Positions 11,587-21,005 of a DNA stretch of 64,000 nt are shown in pieces; the first letter of the stretch is position 1, and each line of letters opens with the position of its first letter. The stretch lies in contig OZ218950.1 of NCBI GenBank assembly GCA_965112735.1, positions 7,068,001-7,132,000 on the forward strand, given 5' to 3'. The stretch is from Phaeosaccion multiseriatum (Eukaryota > Ochrophyta, other classes). The notes beneath the pieces were generated by a model that was not told where the DNA came from, ran no database searches, and was given only the letters and a program-made list of their open reading frames with translations. Both the position numbers and the translations under genes were made by a program.

Positions 11587-12224
11587 CCTGCGGGGCCCTA
11601 CTTCTCTCTGGCCCTCCTTCTCCTGCCCCCCTCTCCGGCGGCGGCGACCCATCAAGTACTGCTACTGTATCACCACCTACGAAGACCCCGGGGGGGAGGG
11701 GGCGAAAGGCTTTCCCGGGGTGGGGCAGGCAGCGAAAGGACCCCGTTCAGCTCCTAGTGGAGGCCTCGGCTGTGGCGGCGGCCGCAGCGGAGATACGGAG
11801 GAGATTGTGGGGGGGGGGGGGGGGACCAGGAGGAGCAGGAGGAGCAGGAGGAGGACGAGGAGGAGGAGGTGGAGGTGGAGGAGGAGGAGGAGGAGGAGGA
11901 GGAGGAGGAGGAGGAGGAGGAGGAGGAGGAGGAGGAGGAGGAGGAGGAGGAGGAGGACGAGGAGGAGCAGAAGGAGGAGGAGGAGGAGGAGGAGGAGGAG
12001 GAGGAGGAGGAGGAGGAGCAGGAGGAGGAGCAGGAGGACGAGGAGGAGCAGGAGGACGAGGAGGAGCAGGAGCAGCAGGAGGAGGAGCAGGAGCAGCGGA
12101 GGGCGGGGGCCGGCAGGAGCTGCAGCTGCTGCTTCACGAAATCCTCCTCTCGGCCATGGCACACAATGCCGTGCTTGCTGCTCAAGTCGAGACGATTCGG
12201 GCCAAGGGCTGGAACCTGTCCTAA
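9288..12224 (+). CDS. Large coiled-coil protein with Ser-Pro and polyglycine tracts, function unknown
   Basis: A single open exon of 978 residues starts at ATG 9288. An Ala/Lys-rich helix lies at ~95-125. Residues ~300-375 form a strongly charged coiled coil (core MARKKKDLHVQLQGALAAVE), followed by polyglycine. Residues ~583-670 hold the only globular-looking part, with ANAICRQMGIAKQFFVRGVG and LFLREHSRLLRQYKLRI. A (CCCTCA)n run at 11521-11588 encodes a Ser-Pro repeat. The long (GGA)n tract at 11810-12105 encodes over 90 residues that are mostly Gly. The C-terminal 38 residues form a helix (LLLHEILLSAMAHNAVLAAQ). The Gly frame was preferred to the Glu frame because it joins sensible sequence on both sides. 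ANAICRQMG..LR..Y faintly recalls the region after the FHA domain of kinesin-3 proteins, but no motor is present and I do not assign a family. Confidence 0.6.
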
Positions 12225-12562
12225 ACTGAAACTGGAACTGAACCTATAGAACTGGAACTGAAAACTGCATCTCAGGCAGGTGGGCGGGGACGCTATCGAT
12301 AGTTGGTCCAGGGCTTTGGTCGATATTTAATTTAAAGGCCAGTAGAACAACCAGGGCAGATACGGCGCCCTCGTTTCCTCTCTACCGCCTTGCGAGTTGT
12401 GGGACCCCTCAGTGCCTCTACTACCGGCCCGACATAGGGGCGACCGAGAAGCGAGCGGAGGAGGTGTGTCCAGCAAGAAACTGAAGTACTCCCTATATAC
12501 CCGCTCTCTTTCTCCTCCCCTCCCCCCCCCAAAGCCCCTCCTCCTCCCCCCCCCCCGCGTAG
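12225..12562. other. Convergent intergenic spacer
   Basis: Lies between the 3' ends of two convergent genes. It shows a short direct repeat of AACTGGAACTGAA-like units at 12227-12268 and poly-C runs near 12526-12556. No coding exon is visible. Confidence 0.5.
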
Positions 12563-14780
12563 CTACAAGCTGACCCGGCTCATGGTCTTTCTCTTAATGC
12601 CCTTCTCTCGCACACCCGCAGGACTGCCCCCTGGGGAAGATCCTGCTGAAGCGGGGTCTGCCGCTGCCGCTGCTAACGACGCTGCCGCCCCCACCACAGC
12701 GAACCCTTTCCCATATCCATCCTCTACCAGCCCTTTTTGCTTGCCCATGCCCCCTCCACTCCCGAGGGCGCCCATCGCCTTGATGCTATCGATGTCTGCT
12801 TCGATCTCGTCCACATCTAGCTCCCTGCGGTACAGAGCAGGGCATAGAGAGAGGGTAGGCGAGGAGGAGGAGGAGGAGGGGGAGGAGGAGGAGAGGGAGG
12901 AGGAGGAGGAGGAGGAGGAGGAGAGGGAATGAGGGCCCGAACGAATGAACAGCATCCTCGTACGGTAGCAATAATAGCAAGAGTCGTGAGAGAAAGAAGC
13001 GAATCAAGGCAGAAGGGCCGCTGGTGCATACATGTGCGTATAGAATCTCTTGTGTTGTGTGTGAGAGAGAGGGACAGGGCTCGCACGCGCACATACTTGT
13101 CTATGACCGCCATAGGTAAGGGACTTGTCTTCCCCTTGGTCGGCTTGGTAGTCAGGCCTGGGATAGCGTCCGGGTACTGATAGGGATCGCCATCCTTGGC
13201 CTTACTGCGTAGACTTCGTGTCCCCACTCGGCTCTCTGTGGAGCCCAAGAAGGAAGGAAGGAAGGAAGGGAAGGAGGGAGGGACGGAGGGAGGAAGGGAG
13301 GAAGGAAGGGAGGGAGCAAGGGGGGCATGGAAGGCACCAGACGGTAAACGGTCAGTAAGCGTCCAGGGTATGGGTGAGGGGGTAGCGATCGACGACGGTC
13401 CATTGGGGCCGCGCACGTACATACGTACGTACTTACTTACTTCGACTATTCACATATACATACACATACAGCAGCACTATGTATCACGATGTTGTGTGCC
13501 GTGTCCTCACCTTCCTTGACGCCATCTCTGGCGTTTTCAAGCTTTTTCACTTCGGAGCTCATCTCCGAAATAACCTTGTCTCGGACGGCCTCCCTCGACG
13601 AGTCGAACGTTGCCCCCACCTCCTCCATCTCGTACTGGAATAGGCTCTCGATGTTTGCCAACTGTGAGTAGGCGGGAGGGAGGGGAGGGGAGGGGAGGGG
13701 AGGTCAGAGGGGAGGAGAGAGGGAGATTGAGGGGGAGAGATCGAGGGGGGAGACAGAGGGAGAGGGGGGGGGGTGAGACGGAGGCAGAAAGAGGGAGGCA
13801 GGAACTGCAAGCGTAGGAGGAGAGAGGTTGAGGGAGAGAGACCGGGAGGGTCGGAGGGCGAGAGGGAGTAAAGACGGGCCGGAATCGCTCCCTGCCATCA
13901 AATGCACGCACGCACACACCTGAAATTGCAAATGAGCCTTGGACTTTTTTAATCGCTGCTCCTTGCCTGCCAGCAGCTTGGGCACCTTGCGTCTAATTTC
14001 GGGGTGCGTGCCGTCTCTGATGCGAGCCTTCTCCTCCTGCAACAGCTTTATCCGGCGGTTGAAGGCCTCTCTCCGCGTGGCCTCGCACTGCGCGGCGCTC
14101 GAGTCGTTGCCGTCCTCGTCTCTGCCGAGCACGAGCAGCGCGGGCAGATACAGCTTGGGCTTGGGCTTGGAGGAGGAGGGCAACACGCCCACACTAGCAC
14201 CTCCTCCTACTTCTGCGGCGGCGGCTGTTACTGCTGCTGCTGCGGCTGCTGCTTCTTCCGCTGCTCCGTCTGCATCTGCCTCCTCTGCCTTAACCTGGGG
14301 CTCTCCTAGTGCTCCGCCATTCGCGGCAGTCGGGCTCTTCACTGCGCCACGTGGACTTGAGCCTGCCACTGCTTTCCTGCCACCGCCTCTAGGGGAGGCA
14401 AGTGCGGTGGCTGAACCGTCTCCTCCCTCTCCTCCCCCTCCTGCTGCTGCTGCCCCCTCTCCGGATGCTCTCGCATCTGAACGTCCTCCCTCCTCTGCTC
14501 CTTCTCCTGCCGCGGTCCCTGCAGCTGAAACAGATCCACCCGGCCCCGATATTCTTGGCACACCCTTCTCGTCGACACCAGTGTCAGCGGCAGTAGAAGC
14601 AGCTACTTGGCCACCCCCAATGACACCACCGGCGCCCGAACCCCCAGATGCATTCCCTACGATGGGTGACCCGCCGCTCAAGCTCTCTATAGCGTCGTCA
14701 TCTTCTCTGCACATCATGTCTTCATCTGCCTCGAGCTCATTCGCTGGCGAAGCTAGCGGGAAGGCTACGTTAGAGGACAT
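12563..14780 (-). CDS. Sds3-like domain protein (Sin3/HDAC co-repressor subunit type)
   Basis: Model: complement(join(12563..12824, 13097..13235, 13511..13661, 13920..14780)), 470 residues. Start chosen at the first true ATG (14778-14780). The N-terminal ~220 residues are low complexity (Ala, Gly, Ser). The Sds3-like/BRMS1 signature follows: RIKLLQEEKARIRDGTHPEI, then a Lys-rich helix (LLAGKEQRLKKSKAHLQFQ) continuing across the intron into LANIESLFQYEMEEVGATFD. THPE after a coiled coil is the hallmark of the family. A TRSLRSKAKDG segment and an acidic ELDVDEIEADIDS segment come next. Sds3 and BRMS1 proteins dimerise and scaffold histone deacetylase complexes in the nucleus; that role is taken from the family. 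Intron donors are GTGTGT, GTGAGG and GTATGT. Confidence 0.72.
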
Positions 14781-15087
14781 GATCACTCGAGCACACTTGC
14801 TGTTGCTCTTTGGTCTGGCCGTCCCTCAAAGAGAGATTTACATCACAAGCAGCCACAGCAGCACCGCCGAAGAGCAGTAGGTGAAGTCAAGACCCGAGCA
14901 CGAGCACTACGAAGTGGAGGCGATGCAAGAGAGACGAGGGAGGGAGGACGTCCAAGGGAACACCGAAGGGCACAATGCTTTCCAATTTGGTTGGGGAACC
15001 CCCGGGGTAACTCCAGTTTCAGTTCCACATTGGAGGCCGCGTCGTCGACAATTTCAAATCGAAACGAAAACTGGCCGATGATTTTTC
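14781..15087. other. Upstream region of the Sds3-like gene
   Basis: About 300 bp upstream of the Sds3-like start, presumed to hold its promoter. No coding exon or clear core promoter motif was seen. It ends at the target duplication of the adjoining transposon (TTTTTC, 15082-15087). Confidence 0.4.
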
Positions 15088-15603
15088 TCGCCCCCGTGCA
15101 CGCCTAGCGGCCTAGGCCTACTTTGGAAAATTGCCCGGCCTAGCGAGGGCCGTAGGCCCTCGGCCTATTTATAGGCCGCCTAGGCGGCGGCCTAGGCGGG
15201 GGCCGGAGGCCCGCGGCCTAGGGCAGACGCCAACTAGGCGCAGGTCCAGGGCGGGAATATGCTCATATATTCGAAATATATCGTCAGTTTTAAGCAAATG
15301 TATTGCATGGGATAAGTGAGGAGTAGCTAGACTTGGTTCGTGTTGTCTCTTTCCGCCTCGCTGGCCCTACGAGGAGTGCAGGCCTACAGGTGTGCTGCTA
15401 CCCACTGGCTGGGCGGCACCACGCACGCGCCCACGGTCACTGGGATCGACTGGGAGGCTGCCTAGAGGCGGGTTATAGGCCGCCTAGGGCTGAAAAGTGA
15501 GCGGCCTAGAGCGGCCGGAGGCCGCCGGCCTAGGCCTATTTCGGCCGAAGGCCGAGCGGCCTAGCGGCCTAGAGCCTAGGCCGCTAGGCGTGCACGGGGG
15601 CGA
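15088..15603. mobile_element. Non-autonomous inverted-repeat DNA transposon (MITE-like, 516 bp), family A copy 1
   Basis: The ends are perfect 30-bp inverted repeats: 15088-15117 begins TCGCCCCCGTGCACGCCTAG and 15574-15603 is its reverse complement. Immediately outside both ends is the 6-bp direct repeat TTTTTC (15082-15087 and 15604-15609), as expected of a target-site duplication. The interior is packed with short palindromes built from GGCCTAGG and CCTAGGCGGCC, plus a non-palindromic core at about 15300-15460. There is no transposase ORF. A diverged copy lies in opposite orientation at about 40604-41035. The superfamily is not determined. Confidence 0.8.
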
Positions 15604-15751
15604 TTTTTCATTTTTCATTTCTCCTTGTGTTGTGCAGCGTTCTACAGTTGTATGAGTTTATTTAGTCGAGTTTATGAGTTTATTTAGTTTATGAGTTTAT
15701 TTAGTGGAGTTTGCAAATCTGCTGTCGATCCTACCCCAGCCGCACACAAAG
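15604..15751. repeat. Short AT-rich direct repeats between two transposons
   Basis: The motif ATGAGTTTATTTAGT recurs about three times between 15651 and 15710, separating the 516-bp element from the smaller element. No gene is seen. Confidence 0.5.
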
Positions 15752-15917
15752 TCGACCCCTGACAAGGTTCTGGGTTCCAGGTTCTGGGGGAAGGCGTGTA
15801 ATAGGTTCCAGGTTCCCCGGAAAAGCCGTGTAATAAGGCAATGATGAGGTCCCCCTGAACCTGGCTACAGGTTCCAGGTTCTGGCCTGGGTCGCCTCAGA
15901 ACCTTGTCAGGGGTCGA
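15752..15917. mobile_element. Small inverted-repeat transposon (166 bp MITE), family B
   Basis: Perfect 21-bp terminal inverted repeats (15752-15772, starting TCGACCCCTGACAAGGTTCT, and 15897-15917) are bounded by the 6-bp direct repeat ACAAAG (15746-15751 and 15918-15923). The interior contains repeated GGTTCCAGG motifs and no coding capacity. It lies 23 bp downstream of the stop codon of the RBBP5-like gene, so probably within its 3' untranslated region. The terminal TCG..CGA and 6-bp duplication match the neighbouring family A element, which suggests a related transposase. Confidence 0.85.
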
Positions 15918-15940
15918 ACAAAGGTGGCGAGCACGTGGTC

Positions 15941-16128
15941 TCAAATCACGGCTGAAGCGTCGGCTACAGCCGGTACCCTCTCTTCCTCCTGCTGCTGCTT
16001 CTCATCCGATTCTACGGGTAGGCTGGAAAGCTGTCCCGCCACTGCCGCGAGACTTGCCATGTCCCCTCCCCCCCCACCACCGAGCGCAGCCGCCGCCTTG
16101 GCCGAGGCCTTAGCACATGCCTCAGCCA

Positions 16129-16162
<34 letters not shown>

Positions 16163-19100
16163 TTGTTGTTGCTGATGATGATGGGGAGCCCCCCCCGACA
16201 CCCCCGTCGCAAAGCGGCGATGGTCGTTAACGCCAGGGTTAAGGTTGAGGTTGCGACCGGTGTCCCGCGCGTGATGGCCGTTAACACCAAGGTGCCGCAT
16301 GGTGTGCTGCAGGGGGCTATCCCCAGGGACACAGGCCTGCTGTTGGTGGAGTATCTGAGGGTGCTGCCGATGGTATCCGTTGCTCAGCGACTGCGGTGGT
16401 GGTGGTGGTGCGTGACGACCTTGGGCAGCAGCATCGTCGCAGTCGCTCTCGCCGCTCCCGCTGCTGCTGCTGGTACCCTTGCTGCCACGCATGGAGCCCC
16501 CATTAGGGATACCGTTAACGGAGCCCTCCTCAGCCTCAGGGCTCGTTGCTCTGTTGACCACAACTCCTGCTGCCGGGGCCTTCACCTCTGGTAGCCGAGA
16601 CGCTGACTTGTTCTCCCTCTCCCCACTCGCATCCTCCTTCCCCTCCCTCGCCTCCTCGTTCTCCTGCCCCCTTTCCTCCACCTGCTCCTCCTCCTCTTGC
16701 TCTCCCTTCTCCTGCTCCTTTTCACCCTCCTGCCTGCCCCCCTGTCCCCCCGCAAAGCCACCACCCCCTCCATCCAGCCCCCACAGCCTCTGTCCTTCTC
16801 CTGCTTCTCCTTCCCGGAAGCCTTGCACTGGCCCTTGCTCCAGCACATCGTTGCCATTGCCGTAGGGGGCCACATGCTGCTGCTGTACATCAGCACCAAC
16901 TTGTTCTCCTCTCCACGCCGCTATATCACCAGCTGCTGCTGCTGCCGCTGCTGCTGCCCCTGCCCTCCTTGCCTCTTCCTCGCCCATCTCGACTGCGTAC
17001 GCCCTGGCCCTCGCCGCTTGCTCTGCTAGTGCCGCCGCCGCCTTCGCTTCCTCCACTGCGGCTGCGGCTGCTGCTGCTGCTTTGGCCTCCCTCTTTGCCC
17101 TCCTCTTTTCCTCTGCCTTCGCCGCCGCTTCCGCCTTCTTCGCCGCTTCCTTCTCCCTCTTCTTCTGTGCGAGGCTCTCCAGCTTCTTCCGGCGCTTCTC
17201 CTGCTCCTCCTCCATCTTCTCCCTCATCCCCTTGAGTTGCTCTTGGTAGACAGCCACAGCTCTCTGCCTCTTCTCTTGCCTCTGCCTCACCGCATGTTCC
17301 AGCGGCCTGCCTCTCTTGAACGTCCCCTGTCGAATGCCCTGCGGCAAAGGCAGCCTCGATGCGGTAATCGCAGCGTTTTGGGCCACCTTGGCCTCCACCA
17401 CAGTCCCGCCGGCTGCAGGGGCTCTGTACCCCACCTCCTCTTCCTCCTTCTCTTCTTGCGCGACTGTTACTTGATCAATCTCAATGGGAAAGAAAACCTC
17501 TTCCTCCTCCTCTTCCTCCTCTTCCTCCTCGTCCTCCTCCTCCTCGTGCCCGTCCCCGTTTGGCCTCCTCCTCCTCACCCCCCGCGCGTGGCCCTCTCCT
17601 TCCTCGCCCTGTACCGCACCCTGTCCTCGTCCCCGCTTCCTCCTCACCCCAAGACCACATCCACTGCCATCGCCGACTGCCATCACATCTACTATCATCT
17701 CGTCCTCGTCCTCCCCATCGCCCGCATGGTAATCGTGCCTCCCAGGCACCGCCACTTCCTTGACCGGCCTCCTCACCTCCCTACCCTCGGCATCCACCGT
17801 CACCACTATGTCCAAGTCCTCCTCTCCCTCTTGATAGTACGTGTTGTTCTCCACCAACACATAGCCCGCCGGATACATGGGCCCAGAGAAGTCCGTCATA
17901 AGTCGTTCTTCGAGCACAAAGGCCCCGTCGTCGGGCGTAACCGCCACAAGGCACGGCCGACGCGAGCTGTGGGTGAGAGAGCACACACCGCCCTCCCTTA
18001 ACGGCGCTCGAATGATTTGTGCGCTGGACATCGTGCCTCTTCCGCCGCTTCCCCCGCGCTGGATGATTCCCTCCCCTGCGCCTGCCCCCCCATCCTCTCC
18101 CCGCTCTTGCTCGCCACTGCCCACGGCCTCGTCATGGTCTTGTTCTTCCTCTTCGGAGCTCCATATGTACAAGTTACAGCTCTCTGCCCGTTTACAAATG
18201 GGGCCGCAGACCATGGAGAATTTGCGGGGCCTTTTGCGGCTGCGCCTTTGCGCTTGCTGCGGTGGTGGCGACGTCGTCGTCATCTTGTCCGCCCCCTTCC
18301 CCACTTGCCCTTGCCCCTCCTTGCCATTCCCCACCTCCTCCCCATCTCCACCTCCTCCGCCCCCTCCCACCCCCCGTCCCGCCGCGGACTGCTCCTCTCC
18401 CTCTCTCTCCTCCCCCACCGCCCCTTCCTGAAGGGCAGCACTCGCCTCCTCCCTCCTCCGATCCGCCTCCTTCTCCGCCTTGCTCCTAAGGTCCGCCAAG
18501 ATGCACACGCCCCAAAACCGCCCCATGTAACTGTTGAGCCCCACCTTGGCTCCCATGTACTCCGCATCGTCTTGGTTGAGTGAGTCCGTGGGCAGCAAGC
18601 AGATGCCCTTGTGCGTTGTGAGGAGGAGCTCGCTCTCGTCGGGAGAGAGCTGCAGGTTGGGCAGAGACACGATGGTGGACAGCTCGACTCGCCGACTCAC
18701 CTTCCCCCTCGGGAATCCGCTCTTCCCCCCTCGGGAATCTGTCGACATGTCCAGCTCGAGCAGCACGTCGGGAGGCGCGAGATGGTAGCAGACATCCCCG
18801 CTTTGGCGCCAAACGCTTCGGCCTAAAATGGCCTTCACTGGCTTAGCGGGCAGTGTTGCGTCTAATTCTGTAACTGCTGCTGCTGCTGCTACTGCGTTTC
18901 CTTCTTCGATGTCTCCACTGTCGCCCCCCCCGCCGGCCCCTGCTGCTGGTTGTGGTGGCGCTGGTGGCAGTGCTACTGCTGCTCCGGCGTCTGACGCAGC
19001 AGGAGAATGCTCCCATAGGATCCGTCGCCGCAGGTTAAAGCAGCCGCAATCTTCCCATCCATCCTCCCCACTCGGAAGCCCTTCCCTCCACCCTGGGGGC

Positions 19101-20369
19101 TGCTGACTCATGAGGCCTCCTCCTCCTCCTCCGCCTCCTCCTCCCTTCTTGCCCTTGCTGCTGCCCAACCGCAGCAGCCACAGCACCCCGTCCTGACACG
19201 TCACCACCAGATTACGGTGGTCGCTAGGGCTGAGAGAGAGGTGCACAACTGGAGCAGGGAACCGCGCAAATGCTTCCACAGCACCGTCGGAGATCTGGAG
19301 GGTGGGGTCACAAAAGGGGTCACCAGGGGGTCGCGAAAGAAGGTGGAGGTGGTTGGGAGGGGAGTTGGTGGTCTCGTTTGGGCATGCCATAGGCCTTCAA
19401 ACTCACACAAACAAGACACAGGCACACAAGTAATGTACGACCAACCGGTGGTGGTGGTGGTGGTGGTGGTGGTGGTGGTGGGGTGGCCAGACGTACCTTC
19501 CAGAGTGCGACAAGCCCGCCTACCACAGCCTTCCTTTCCAGCGGCTGCTTCCTCTTCTTCTCGTTAGTGGGGTCCTCCTTCCCGCGAAAGTTGTAGGCCA
19601 CCGCCAAGCGCCGACCACAGCCAGACCACGACACCGCACAGCAAGACCACTCGCGGTACGAGGACGAGTAGCTATGCCGAGCGCACCCCGCGGAGGCGGA
19701 GGTCGGGGTGGTGGGCGGCAGGAGCTTGGACGAAGGAGACCGCAGCGCCCTCTCTGCTGTGGCGTCACCGCTACTCTTCACTGCCGCGGCGTGAGCACCC
19801 TCCCTCCCGCCTATAGGGGCCGATAGGAGCGGTGCTGGGGTGAGATTCCTCCGCCTGGCGTCACTCCCACTGCCAATGCTGCCACTACTACTATTGGTAC
19901 TATTTAGGCTGATTCCACCTGCGAAAGAGAGGCGCTCGTCTCCAGGGGCCGCCGCGGCTAAGGACGCAATGGCAGGTGGTAGAACCAACACGCGCACCAC
20001 AACCTTGACGTCGCGCATGGACCACAGCTCCACCTTGGCCACGTCACAGCAGGCTGCCAGGTAGGTGCCACTGTAGTTGAACTCGCACAGCGTGACCACA
20101 CTGCCGTCGTTCTGTGGTACACGAGAGGGTGGCCCAAGAGAAGAGGAAGGTTCAAGGACGGCGTGGTTTGGGTGCAAGGCATTCGAAAATAAGCACATTA
20201 TATCAAGAGGAAGGAGGAGAAGCCAGTAGGAGAAGAGAGAGAGGGGGGGGGAGTTCGTGGAGAAAAAGCGCCCTCGATTTAAGAGCGTTGCTACTTGAGG
20301 AGGGAGAAGGAAAGAGCAACGGGAGAAGGAAACTGCACACTGGGACGAAAAAGGGTCCTCACACAGTAG

Positions 20370-20416
<47 letters not shown>

Positions 20417-20768
20417 AGAGGAGCGGGCGAAACTTCAGCCAGGAGACGGCTGCCCTCCTTCCTCAAATCCCCCCCCCCCCCGAGGTCACTCTTGTCCAAC
20501 CCACAACAACAGGAACATCACCTCAATCACTCCTCATCTTCTCTATCTTCTTCACACCCATCCTTCCCCTTCACCCTTCCCCCCTTAGCCTCGTCCTCTA
20601 CCAAAGAAGCGCACGACCTCCTTGACCCACCTCTCCCTCCAGCGGCTGCCAACCATTCTCTTTGGCCAGCAGGCCCCGGTAAGTAACGGCGCTCTGCACC
20701 ACTCCAGACTTGCTGGCGAAGCAGGCTGCCTCCTCCCCAGGAACACCCTCCTTCTCCAGAAGGCTCAT
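15941..20768 (-). CDS. RBBP5/Swd1-like WD40 protein (Set1/COMPASS histone methyltransferase subunit)
   Basis: Model: complement(join(15941..19294, 19497..20111, 20631..20768)), 1368 residues, phase-0 introns. The order of segments follows RBBP5: an opening MSLLEKEGVPGEE, WD strands TLCEFNYSGTYLAACCDVAK and SCCAVSWSGCGRRLAVAYN, then ARFPAPVVHLSLSPSDHRNL (compare the RFPSPI...HPRD strand of RBBP5), RAESCNLYIW, and finally YVLVENNTYYQEGEEDLDIV near residue 726, equivalent to the ENVEY acidic motif after the propeller. RBBP5 supports H3K4 methylation by Set1/MLL enzymes in the nucleus. Long inserts of Gly, Glu and Lys break the propeller. After ~730 a C-terminal extension of over 600 residues follows: basic, acidic, an Ala/Lys coiled coil, Gln-rich (16138-16180) and Ser-rich. 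Human RBBP5 is about 540 residues. Confidence 0.7.
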
Positions 20769-21005
20769 TCCCCCCTGCTGCTACCCGTGTCGATTCAAAG
20801 CAGGGTGTGGGGAAAGTAGAGGCATATAGATATCTATCGAAATGTTACGTAACCTTTGTAGCAGTTTGTCAGTGGGGCGTTGCTGTGAACTAGCCAGAGT
20901 GAAGCGGACGGGCCATTCCTGGTTCGTGCAACTGGGACGCTCGGGCATATTGACTGCTGGTGGCGAGGGTCGTGGCGAGAGGGCGGCAGAAGTAGCAGCA
21001 CAAGG
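20769..21005. promoter_or_regulatory. Short divergent promoter region (237 bp) of the RBBP5-like and AP-2 mu genes
   Basis: The two ATG codons are 237 bp apart and face away from each other, so regulatory sequence must be shared or overlapping. The centre is AT-richer (around 20820-20860, with a short ATAGATATCTAT palindrome). No further exon fits here. Confidence 0.5.

Noticed and set aside
11720-12249. Poly-Arg and poly-Glu ORFs in the GGA tract
   Set aside because: They are alternative registers of a triplet repeat; the polyglycine frame connects the upstream protein with a sensible C-terminal helix.
15088-15603. GGCCTAGG palindrome cluster as a CRISPR-like or origin-like array
   Set aside because: Terminal inverted repeats and a target duplication explain it as a transposon; there is no regular repeat-spacer pattern.
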